Shown: one piece after another, positions 7,340 through 14,902 of the stretch
Numbering within the stretch: position 1 is the first letter of the stretch
Layout of the letters: every line of letters starts with the position of its first letter
Source of the DNA: an uncultured Prevotellaceae bacterium
Lineage (GTDB): Bacteria; Bacteroidota; Bacteroidia; Bacteroidales; Bacteroidaceae
Assembly (NCBI GenBank): GCA_905202115.1
Contig: CAJKQZ010000006.1
Location: forward strand, 1 to 32,004
Reading direction: 5' to 3'
Length of the DNA stretch: 32,004 bases
Program-made: the position numbers and the translations under genes
Notes under the pieces: generated by a model
The model's input: the letters and a program-made list of their open reading frames with translations, nothing else
The model's database searches: none
What the model was told of the DNA's origin: nothing

Positions 7340-9436
7340 ATGATACAAGAGAATGTACCTATAAAAATTGGTTTGCTTGATTTGCTTCGAGGAAGTCAGG
7401 GGGCGCAATTCGTTATTCCGGCCTATCAGAGAAATTATACTTGGAGGGCCAATTTGGAAGTGAAACAATTGATTGATGATATTAAAGCTGTATTGTCAGG
7501 AGAACGTACGAAACATTTTATAGGTATAATGATTTACCTGGAACGTTCAATTAATCCTTTGTTTTTAGAACGCTCCGTTATTGATGGGCAGCAGAGACTT
7601 ACTACCATTTTTCTAATACTTTATGCAATTAAAGAGTATATGATTGAAAAAGGTATTTGCAACGAAGCAAAGCAATTGGAGAATATATATCTTATAAATT
7701 CTTTTAGCGAGACAAACAAATATAAGTTGAAGCCCCTTGTCTCGGACGACGCTGTATATCAGTGTATCATTAACGGTAATTTTGATATTATAGATAATAA
7801 GAAATCGAATGTTTATCTGAATTATAATTATATAAAGAAATTTCTTACTAACGCACTTGCAAATTACAGCATAGAGGATATATTGTCGGCAATGAACAAA
7901 CTGTATATTGTTTGCGTTCCAATAAGACAGGAAGATTATCCGCAAAAAATATTTGAAAGCATTAATGCAACGGGGGCAAAACTTACAGCAAGTGACTTGA
8001 TACGAAATTTTATTCTTATGCCTGTAAAAAGTGAGTTGCAGGATTTGTATTATGAAAAATATTGGAAAAGATTAGAAGACCTGATAGATATTGATTCTAA
8101 GAAATTGGAAGCGTTCTTCCGTTTTTTTATTATGTCGAAACGGCTTGCGCTTATAAACAAGAATAATGTATATAACGCTTTTACCGAGTGGTTTAAAGAA
8201 AATGTGGATCAGTATGGAGAAGAAGGAATACTTGAGGAAATAGTAAAGTACGCACGTTATTTTAATGCAATTTACAAAGCACCTTTTGATAAATTGGAGA
8301 ATGAACTGAAAGATGCGATAAAAGAGTTCCGTTATATTCTGTCAGACATGCCCGCGCCGTTGCTTATGGAACTATATGCAATCCATAATAGATATGATGA
8401 AAATAATAAGCCTCTCATTAGTTCACAGCAATTGGCGGATATAATAGTTGTGTTGAATTCGTATTTAATGCGAAGAGCGCTGTGCGGTATGGATACCAGC
8501 GACATAACTCGTTATTTTCCGACATTATTAAAAGAAACATTGGCTGATTGTAATGGAAAATATGATAATATCGTAGAGATATTCAAAAAGAATCTCATAA
8601 ACCGTAATAAAGGCAATTCTCAGGAAATGCCCGATAACAGGAAATTACAAGATAGAATCAAGAATGCAAATATGTATAATCTTCGTACGTGGGTTAGTAT
8701 ATTTTTTCGAAAACTGGAAATGTATAACAATCCAGCGCCTGTGGATTTTACGCGTCTTAGCATAGAACATTTAATGCCTCAAAGTCCTACTACAGAATGG
8801 CTTCTTGCGCTTGAAACAAATAAAGAAACTTATGAAGAAAATCTTCATCGTCTTGGCAATTTAACTCTTGCTGCACGTTCTGATAATAGTAAAATGGGGA
8901 ATAAAGTATGGGGATATAAAAATGAAATATTAAAATCGACAGGACATTTGAAAATGAATGTCGAATTACTTGAAAAAGAGCATTGGACTTTGAATGAAAT
9001 AGAAGCTCGTACCAATTTCTTAATAGCGGAGATAGCCCGACTTTATCCTTATTTTGAGGCAAGGGATTCAGACATTACAAAGATTCCGATTAGTATAAAT
9101 TCCCAGAATGTTTCTGCTCGTGCGTATTATTATCCAGAGAATGGAAGTGTAGAAATTCTTGCAGGTTCGGAATTAGCTAATGACATTGTTAATGTAGAAT
9201 TTTATCCAGAAATAGAATTACTGCGCAAGGAATTGGCGGAGGAATGTATTATTAAGAAAAGAGACGGCGTTTTTGTTTTTGAGCGTAACTATATGGTTTT
9301 TCCAAAACGATCAAACGCTACAGGATTATCGACGGCCGCGTCTCTCATACTTCATGGCTCGCGAAACGGTTGGGAATATTGGCAAAATGAAAATGGTAAA
9401 TTGATAGGGCAGATTGAAGAATTAAGAAAAAAATAA
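7340..9436 (+). CDS. GmrSD-like DUF262-DUF1524-DUF4357 protein, putative type IV restriction nuclease
   Basis: A 698-residue protein. The N-terminal DUF262 (GmrS-like, ParB-related NTPase) shows IPAYQRNYTW at 26-35 and DGQQRLTT at 82-89. The central DUF1524 (GmrD-like HNH nuclease) shows IEHLMPQ with His477, then HRLGNLTL at 503-510 and the Asn/Lys-rich NSKMGNK. The C-terminal 592-697 segment resembles DUF4357 (GSVEILAGSELA, LRKEL, GWEYWQ). DUF262-DUF1524 fusions include GmrSD, which cuts glucosylated hydroxymethylcytosine DNA, and BrxU-type enzymes; specificity here is unknown. All key motifs are intact, so the gene should be functional. It is visibly A+T-richer than its neighbours and lies between two palindromic repeats with a DUF4062 gene. 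Confidence 0.88.
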   Translation: MIQENVPIKIGLLDLLRGSQGAQFVIPAYQRNYTWRANLEVKQLIDDIKAVLSGERTKHFIGIMIYLERSINPLFLERSVIDGQQRLTTIFLILYAIKEYMIEKGICNEAKQLENIYLINSFSETNKYKLKPLVSDDAVYQCIINGNFDIIDNKKSNVYLNYNYIKKFLTNALANYSIEDILSAMNKLYIVCVPIRQEDYPQKIFESINATGAKLTASDLIRNFILMPVKSELQDLYYEKYWKRLEDLIDIDSKKLEAFFRFFIMSKRLALINKNNVYNAFTEWFKENVDQYGEEGILEEIVKYARYFNAIYKAPFDKLENELKDAIKEFRYILSDMPAPLLMELYAIHNRYDENNKPLISSQQLADIIVVLNSYLMRRALCGMDTSDITRYFPTLLKETLADCNGKYDNIVEIFKKNLINRNKGNSQEMPDNRKLQDRIKNANMYNLRTWVSIFFRKLEMYNNPAPVDFTRLSIEHLMPQSPTTEWLLALETNKETYEENLHRLGNLTLAARSDNSKMGNKVWGYKNEILKSTGHLKMNVELLEKEHWTLNEIEARTNFLIAEIARLYPYFEARDSDITKIPISINSQNVSARAYYYPENGSVEILAGSELANDIVNVEFYPEIELLRKELAEECIIKKRDGVFVFERNYMVFPKRSNATGLSTAASLILHGSRNGWEYWQNENGKLIGQIEELRKK

Positions 9437-9502
9437 GGTAATGTTTTGTAATCTTGATTCAGACCCAAATATGTAAGAAGCTGAATAAAGTAAGTAATGT
9501 TG

Positions 9503-9536
9503 TACAATCTATATTTTGAGTAGATTGTAAGCTTTT
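9503..9536 (+). terminator. Weak hairpin with T-run after the DUF262 gene
   Basis: TACAATCTA (9503-9511) and TAGATTGTA (9521-9529) are a perfect 9-bp inverted repeat around a 9-base loop, followed by TTTTT at 9533-9537. The stem is A/T-rich. It could be a weak terminator between the two cassette genes, or an operator dyad, since it abuts the TGTAA series. Confidence 0.45.
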
Positions 9537-9563
9537 TGTAAGTATGTTTGTAACATGTTGTAA
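9526..9563 (+). promoter_or_regulatory. Helically phased TGTAA series and promoter before the DUF4062 gene
   Basis: TGTAA occurs at 9526, 9537, 9549 and 9559, spaced 11, 12 and 10 bp, so all four face the same side of the helix. A -7-like TATGTTTG lies within the series at 9543-9550. Two more TGTAA lie upstream at 9447 and 9472. The arrangement resembles a multi-site regulator array over a promoter; the regulator is unknown. Confidence 0.4.
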
Positions 9564-9591
9564 TTAATTGAATATTTAAATTTATAGAGAT

Positions 9592-10545
9592 ATGGCAAAA
9601 CCACGTGTTTTTATAAGTTCTACTTTTTATGATTTGAAGCAGATTAGAGTAGAATTGGATAAATTTATAGAGATGTTAGGGTATGAACCTGTTAGAAATG
9701 AGGAGGGGGATATACCTTATGGCAAAAACGAGGCTTTACAGGCATATTGTTATAAAGAGATAGCTAATATAGATGTTTTGGTCTCGATAATAGGCAGCCG
9801 TTATGGCAGTAAAGGTATAATCAAAGAGAAAGAGCAGGAATATTCTGTGTCGCAACTGGAACTTAAAACGGCACTAAAGGAAGATAAGCAGGTTTTCGTT
9901 TTTATAGATAAGAATGTTTTTACGGAGTATGAGACTTATATATTAAATAAGAATAACGAGAATGTAATCTATAAATATGTGGATAATGTCAATATCTATA
10001 AGTTTATAGAAGAAATAAAGGCTTTACCGCATAATAACAATATAAAGGGATTTGAAACGGCTGAAGATATAACAAGCTATTTAAAGGAACAATTTGCCGG
10101 CCTCTTCAAACAATTTATGCTTGATAATAAAAGAGTTAAAGAAACATTAATAATACGGGATATAGAAAACACGGCAAAAACTTTAAGAGATTTGGTTGAT
10201 TACTTAAAGGAGGATTCTCAAGGAAAAGATGAAGAGATAAACAGAATTATTCGTGTCAATCATCCAATAGTAAGTAGATTAAAGAAGTTGTTGAATATCC
10301 CTTACAATATTTATATTGAAGGAAAAAGAGATTTGGCTGCATTGCTTAGAGCAAGGGGATATAAGTTTAATATAGAAGATAAATTATGGGAGAAGACTTT
10401 TAATAATGAATTGTTAAAATTATTCATATCAGAAGATTTATTTGAAGACAATAAATTGAAATATATAAAAGCAAACGATTGGAGTGATGATTTTGTTACT
10501 TTAGAGAAAGTGTCTTTGCAGAAGGATGACGATTTACCATTTTAA
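9592..10545 (+). CDS. DUF4062-domain protein with SSB-like C-terminal tip
   Basis: A 317-residue protein. Residues 4-110 are DUF4062, a TIR-related fold: KPRVFISSTFYDLKQIR, LGYEPVRNEEG, DVLVSIIGSRYGS, and SVSQLELKTALKEDKQVFVFID. The rest (about 175-317) is a charged helical region I do not recognise. The last six residues are DDDLPF, nearly the acidic tip with which single-stranded DNA-binding protein recruits repair and replication partners (DDDIPF in E. coli). DUF4062 is common in defence and signalling proteins. The gene follows the GmrSD-like gene by 155 bp with its own likely promoter. Enzymatic activity is not shown by the sequence. Confidence 0.82.
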   Translation: MAKPRVFISSTFYDLKQIRVELDKFIEMLGYEPVRNEEGDIPYGKNEALQAYCYKEIANIDVLVSIIGSRYGSKGIIKEKEQEYSVSQLELKTALKEDKQVFVFIDKNVFTEYETYILNKNNENVIYKYVDNVNIYKFIEEIKALPHNNNIKGFETAEDITSYLKEQFAGLFKQFMLDNKRVKETLIIRDIENTAKTLRDLVDYLKEDSQGKDEEINRIIRVNHPIVSRLKKLLNIPYNIYIEGKRDLAALLRARGYKFNIEDKLWEKTFNNELLKLFISEDLFEDNKLKYIKANDWSDDFVTLEKVSLQKDDDLPF

Positions 10546-10602
10546 GCTTATGATATCTCTTAAAGTAACAACTCCAAAACTGATATTGGACTTTTTAGAA
10601 CA

Positions 10603-10782
10603 TGACATTTTTGTCAGATTTCCGAACTTCCCTCTGACACGTGGAAAAACACCTCCCGCTTGTAGAAAAAAATATGTCTGAGATAATTCAAATTATCTCA
10701 GACATATTTTAAAATACCTCAGAGATAATTTTTAGGATTCTTTTTGCCGACATTAAAAAACACCTGACATTTTTGTCAGGTG
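10603..10782. repeat. Variant palindromic element, copy 4, with three arms and flanking hairpins
   Basis: The core at 10669-10710 is a 42-bp palindrome (one central mismatch) of the family sequence. A third arm at 10711-10733 (AAAATACCTCAGAGATAATT) can pair with the second arm in the manner of copy 3, so two foldings exclude each other. The core is flanked by two hairpins with the same sequence TGACATTTTTGTCA, at 10603-10616 and 10765-10778; the second is lengthened to CACCTGAC/GTCAGGTG (10761-10782). These resemble the GTC-T5-GAC pattern of the family's invariant block read on the opposite strand. The element lies between the convergent ends of the DUF4062 gene and atpG. Confidence 0.75.
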
Positions 10783-10985
10783 GGTAAGGAAAAGTCTGTT
10801 CTCGTTTCGAACTAATAATAGTTTTAATATCCTTCAAATGCAATAGCAGAATCAGTCAACGCCAAAATTGAACTTTTCGTGTCAAGTTCAGAGATGTGGT
10901 CGGCAAAACTACCTCTTGTTACATATTCCTGCTTACTTTTTCTTTTTTTACTTAGACACATTCGATGAGACAGTATCAAATTATT

Positions 10986-11038
10986 ATTTACATAAAAAGC
11001 GGAAAAGGAGATACTCCTTTTCCGCTTTTTATGTAAAT
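10986..11038. terminator. Strong bidirectional terminator of the atp operon
   Basis: A perfect 25-bp stem with the 3-base loop ATA: the left arm at 10986-11010 contains AAAAAGCGGAAAAGGAG and the right arm is 11014-11038. A-runs on the left and T-runs on the right make it work on both strands. It lies 11 bp beyond the atpG stop. From 10783 to 10985 I see nothing further. Confidence 0.93.
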
Positions 11039-11049
11039 AGGATTGTGTC

Positions 11050-11928
11050 TTATTGCATGGAACCGCCCATAATATCGAGCAATTCTGACGTAATAGCTTG
11101 CTGACGTGTTTTATTGTATGTTAGTGTCAACTGTTCTATTAATTCGTCTGCATTGTCTGTTGCTACCTGCATTGCCATTACACGTGCCGCGTGTTCTGCT
11201 GCAAGACTGTCGAGTAGGACAGTGTAAATTTTGAAATGTAAAACGGAGGGAACCAAAGATTCTATTATGCTTTCGGCAGAAGGCTCAATTATGAAATCTA
11301 ATTGTTTTCCTCCCTTTGTTTCATCGTTTTTGGAAGACGTTTCATGAACATCGATAGGCAGATATGTTTCGTTTTGTAGCTCTTGGCGGGAGGTAGAGGC
11401 AAAGTGTTGATAAATCATAATGACTTTATCCACCTCACCATTGTTGAACTGCTGCATAAGTTTCTCCGCAATTACAGTTGTATCTGTATAATTAGGATGT
11501 TCTAAGAGTGTGGAATTATCACTTTCAATATCGAATCCTAATTTCTTTGCAGCTTCACTGATTTTCCGTCCAATGGGAAGCACTTCAACCTCGCATCCTT
11601 GTTCTTTATACTCTTTGACAGTACATACAAATTCTTTTATAAGATTTGTATTGAATGCTCCGCAAAGGCTGGAGTTGGAAGAAATTGCCAATATTGCAAT
11701 TTTTTTTACCTCACGTTGCTTTGAATATGATGTGTCGATTTTATCTTCTGCTATTGAAAGAAAGCGCGACATTATACATGATAGATGTTTTTCGTATGGG
11801 CGCATATTTCCTATAGCCTGTTGTGCGCGGTGCAGTTTAGAAGATGCCACCATTTTCATTGCACTCGTAATTTTACGTGTGCTTTTAACGGAACTTATTC
11901 TGGTCTTTACTTCTTTTAATGAGGCCAT
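11050..11928 (-). CDS. atpG: ATP synthase gamma subunit
   Basis: Central rotor shaft of F1, 292 residues, the usual length. The N-terminal helix reads SLKEVKTRISSVKSTRKIT followed by AMKMVASSKL, the strongly conserved gamma start; the C-terminal helix includes AMQVATDNADELIEQLTLTYNKTRQQAIT. It is the last gene of the operon, 11 bp after atpA and just before the 25-bp-stem terminator. Placing atpA-atpG at the distal end, after atpD-atpC at the front, is the Bacteroidota arrangement. Confidence 0.97.
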   Translation of the reverse strand: MASLKEVKTRISSVKSTRKITSAMKMVASSKLHRAQQAIGNMRPYEKHLSCIMSRFLSIAEDKIDTSYSKQREVKKIAILAISSNSSLCGAFNTNLIKEFVCTVKEYKEQGCEVEVLPIGRKISEAAKKLGFDIESDNSTLLEHPNYTDTTVIAEKLMQQFNNGEVDKVIMIYQHFASTSRQELQNETYLPIDVHETSSKNDETKGGKQLDFIIEPSAESIIESLVPSVLHFKIYTVLLDSLAAEHAARVMAMQVATDNADELIEQLTLTYNKTRQQAITSELLDIMGGSMQ

Positions 11929-11939
11929 TTAAAAGATTT

Positions 11940-13526
11940 TTAAACCTTATACTGCGCTGCTATCCCATTAGCTTCGTTTTCGATGATAGATGTTACCTCA
12001 TCGGAAAGATTGCCATTTTTCAGTTGCTCAAGTACGTCATCTTTGTGAGTCGTGCGCATTATTTGTAGGAAATTTTCTTGAAATTCCTGAACTTTGTCTA
12101 AAGGAACATTTGCGAGCAAACCATTGACTCCGCAATATAGTATTGCAACTTGTTCTTCAACAGGCATAGGAGAGTATTGCTTTTGAACAAGTAACTCATT
12201 ATTTTTGCGTCCTCTATCAAGAGACATTGCTGTTACTTTGTCCATGTCGGATGAGAATTTGGAAAATGATTCCAATTCGCGATATTGCGCTTGACTTATC
12301 TTAAGTGTACCCGCAACTTTTTTCATCGTCTTGATTTGTGCAGCACCACCAACACGTGATACAGATATACCTACATCAATAGCCGGACGGAAACCTTCAT
12401 TGAACAAATCTGTGTCAAGATAAATCTGACCGTCGGTAATGGAAATTACATTAGTGGGAATGTATGCCGCCACGTCGCCCGCTTGAGTCTCAATTATAGG
12501 CAATGCCGTTAGAGAACCTCCTCCGACAACTTTTCCTTTCATTGATTCAGGAAGGTCGTTCATCATTTTTGCAACTTCAGTCTGATCATTGATCTTTGCC
12601 GCACGCTCCAATAAACGGGAATGTAAGTAAAACACATCTCCCGGATAAGCTTCACGGCCGGAAGGACGACGAAGTATAAGCGATATTTCACGATAAGCTA
12701 CAGCTTGTTTGGATAAATCGTCGTAAACAACTAATGCATGGAGGCCTCTATCACGGAAATATTCTCCTATCGCAGCACCTGCAAACGGTGCATAATATTG
12801 AAGGGCTGCAGATTCGGCGGCTGTTGCTGCTACTATTATAGTATATGGCATTGCGCCGTGCTCTTTTAGTATTTGCACCGTGTTGGCAACCGTTGACGCT
12901 TTCTGACCTATCGCAACATATATGCAATAAACAGGATCGTTGTTTTCGTAATATTCCTTTTGGTTTATTATCGTATCGATAGCAATCGCTGTTTTTCCAG
13001 TTTGGCGGTCACCGATTATTAATTCACGTTGGCCACGACCAATAGGAATCATGGAATCTATAGCTTTCAAACCTGTTTGCAAAGATTGATTTACCGGTTG
13101 TCGGTATATAACACCAGGAGCTTTACGGTCGATAGGCATTCTTAGTTTTTCTCCTTCAATCGCAGGCCCGCCGTCTATAGGAACACCAAGTGGATTTACA
13201 ACACGACCAAGCATTCCATCACAAACGTCGATAGAGGCGATACGTCCTGTACGCTTTACCGTTTGTCCTTCTTTTATTCCTTCGTATGAGCCTAAGACAA
13301 CAGCTCCGACATTGTCTTCTTCAAGGTTCATTACTATTCCGATAGTGCCGTCTTCAAATTCAAGGAGTTCACTCGCTGTTGCATTAAGCAAACCATAAAT
13401 GCGGGCAACACCATCACTGACTTGAAGCACAGTTCCAACTTCTTCCAACTTTATATTCGTATTTAACGATTTGAGTTGATCAAGTAGAACTTTTGATACT
13501 TCGGCTGGCTTAATATTGTTTGGCAT
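11940..13526 (-). CDS. atpA: ATP synthase alpha subunit
   Basis: Non-catalytic F1 subunit of 528 residues. The P-loop GDRQTGKT is at 172-179 after PIGRGQRELI, and the arginine-finger segment VSRVGGAAQ follows. The N-terminal beta-barrel region (GTVLQVSDGVARIYGL) is complete. With beta it forms the catalytic hexamer at the inner face of the cytoplasmic membrane; its arginine finger completes the beta active site. It is 37 bp downstream of atpH. Confidence 0.98.
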   Translation of the reverse strand: MPNNIKPAEVSKVLLDQLKSLNTNIKLEEVGTVLQVSDGVARIYGLLNATASELLEFEDGTIGIVMNLEEDNVGAVVLGSYEGIKEGQTVKRTGRIASIDVCDGMLGRVVNPLGVPIDGGPAIEGEKLRMPIDRKAPGVIYRQPVNQSLQTGLKAIDSMIPIGRGQRELIIGDRQTGKTAIAIDTIINQKEYYENNDPVYCIYVAIGQKASTVANTVQILKEHGAMPYTIIVAATAAESAALQYYAPFAGAAIGEYFRDRGLHALVVYDDLSKQAVAYREISLILRRPSGREAYPGDVFYLHSRLLERAAKINDQTEVAKMMNDLPESMKGKVVGGGSLTALPIIETQAGDVAAYIPTNVISITDGQIYLDTDLFNEGFRPAIDVGISVSRVGGAAQIKTMKKVAGTLKISQAQYRELESFSKFSSDMDKVTAMSLDRGRKNNELLVQKQYSPMPVEEQVAILYCGVNGLLANVPLDKVQEFQENFLQIMRTTHKDDVLEQLKNGNLSDEVTSIIENEANGIAAQYKV

Positions 13527-13563
13527 ATAAATTACAAAATTTTGTTCATTTGTTTTTAATCAG

Positions 13564-14109
13564 CTAACAATTGTTTGCAGTCAGTTGCTGTTTGATTCTT
13601 TTTATCTGGCTGCTTATTGTTGCGTCGATACGAAATGTTCCATACTCAAGAATAAATCCACCTCCAATGGATTTGTCGGTTTTAATATTGAAATCTACTT
13701 CGCTTTTTGTTAGATTTTCAACCCAATTACGTATCTTTATTATAATTTCTTGAGTTATTTCTATTGGTACAATTAGGCGGGCCTTAGTTATATTTTTGTG
13801 TTTTAAATAGAGCGTAATATATGAGTTTGCAATAAATGGCATTATATCAGTTCTATTGTTGACAACAATTAACTTGATGAATCGCTTTGTAGACTCGCAA
13901 ATAACAGTTCCTGCAATAATATTAAGGATATTCTCTTTTTGTTCAGATGTCAAAGAAGGATTTTCTATTATCAGACGCAATTCAGGTTCGATAGTATATA
14001 CGTCTATAATTGTTTCCATTTCTTTGTATACAAGTTTTTCCTCGCCTAATTCTAATGCTAATTTGAGCAAGGCACGTGCATATCTTATACTAATTGTTCC
14101 AATATCCAT
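13564..14109 (-). CDS. atpH: ATP synthase delta subunit
   Basis: Peripheral-stalk subunit (OSCP/delta) of 181 residues, normal length. The N-terminal ISIRYARALLKLALE is the characteristic start of the helical domain that binds the alpha N-termini, and the C-terminal IGGGFILEYGTFRIDATISSQ is the conserved beta-strand end. It lies between atpF (19 bp) and atpA (37 bp), as expected of a stator subunit made with the b subunit. Confidence 0.95.
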   Translation of the reverse strand: MDIGTISIRYARALLKLALELGEEKLVYKEMETIIDVYTIEPELRLIIENPSLTSEQKENILNIIAGTVICESTKRFIKLIVVNNRTDIMPFIANSYITLYLKHKNITKARLIVPIEITQEIIIKIRNWVENLTKSEVDFNIKTDKSIGGGFILEYGTFRIDATISSQIKRIKQQLTANNC

Positions 14110-14128
14110 AGAAATAGATTTCCCTATC

Positions 14129-14629
14129 TTATTTTACTATTTCGATTTCGTTCAACAAATTGTCTATGAAGTCGAATTGCTTATTTTTATTCTCGAGCTC
14201 TTTGCGTAGAATTTTTTCTGCAACTTCAGAAGATAGATTTATTATTTGAGCACGTATATCGCGCATGGCCATATCTTTTTCAACTTTTATCTGTTCTTTT
14301 GCAGATTCAATGAGTTTTTGGCTTTCTATACCAGCTTTTTCACGTGCTTCTTTTATTATATTGTCACGTGTAACCATCGCAACTTTTAATATTTCCGCTT
14401 GTTTCTCACGAGTTTGTCGCATTATAAGTTCGCATTCGTTTTGTATGTTAGTTAATTTCTCATTAGCCTCACGTGCTTTTTTTAATGATTCATCAATATA
14501 GTTTTTCCTTTCTTCAACCATTTTAGTGATGACAGGAAACCCAAATTTTGCTAACACGAAAAATACTACTGCGAAAGCAACAAGCATCCAGAAAAGTAGA
14601 CCTGGATCAGGCGTAAGTAAGGATGGCAT
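14129..14629 (-). CDS. atpF: ATP synthase b subunit
   Basis: Membrane-anchored stator subunit, 166 residues. One transmembrane segment (about 9-30, LLFWMLVAFAVVFFVLAKFG) is followed by a long charged helix with the conserved Ala/Glu/Lys pattern. The turn MVEERKNYIDESLKKAREA is typical of b subunits. It sits 12 bp behind atpE. Only one b-type gene is present, so the stalk should be a homodimer. Confidence 0.96.
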   Translation of the reverse strand: MPSLLTPDPGLLFWMLVAFAVVFFVLAKFGFPVITKMVEERKNYIDESLKKAREANEKLTNIQNECELIMRQTREKQAEILKVAMVTRDNIIKEAREKAGIESQKLIESAKEQIKVEKDMAMRDIRAQIINLSSEVAEKILRKELENKNKQFDFIDNLLNEIEIVK

Positions 14630-14641
14630 AGATTATGTTTT

Positions 14642-14890
14642 TTATTGGAACAAAGCTAACAAGCAAACGATGACAGCAAATAAAGCAACACCTTCTACGA
14701 GTGCCGCAATAATAATCATGTTTAATCGGATGTTGTTTGTTTCTTCAGGCTGACGAGCAATTGCAGACATCGCTTCTCCACCGATTTTACCAATACCAAT
14801 ACCTGCGCCAATAGCTGCTATACCAGCGCCAATTCCAGCACCTAATTTTGCAAGTGCAGCGTCTAATAAAATTAATAATAATGATGACAT
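14642..14890 (-). CDS. atpE: ATP synthase c subunit (ring proteolipid)
   Basis: An 82-residue hairpin of two membrane helices with the polar loop ARQPEETNN (45-53). Helix 1 is the glycine zipper AGIGAGIAAIGAGIGIG (18-34). The ion-carrying carboxylate is Glu66 in ALVEGVALFA. The residue after it is Gly; the Ser/Thr pair next to the Glu that marks sodium-type rings is missing, so proton coupling is inferred. The N-terminal 16 residues form a longer lead-in than in E. coli. Confidence 0.96.
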   Translation of the reverse strand: MSSLLLILLDAALAKLGAGIGAGIAAIGAGIGIGKIGGEAMSAIARQPEETNNIRLNMIIIAALVEGVALFAVIVCLLALFQ

Positions 14891-14902
14891 AGTTTTTTGT
14901 TT

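Noticed and set aside
1..10733. Near-regular spacing of about 3.5 kb between repeat copies 1 to 4
   Set aside because: The next gaps are about 10.4, 6.4 and 4.4 kb, so no period holds over the window; intergenic positions alone explain it.
14642..14890. Sodium-driven ATP synthase suggested by the neighbouring antiporter
   Set aside because: Glu66 is followed by Gly; the Ser/Thr ligands of sodium-binding c rings are missing.
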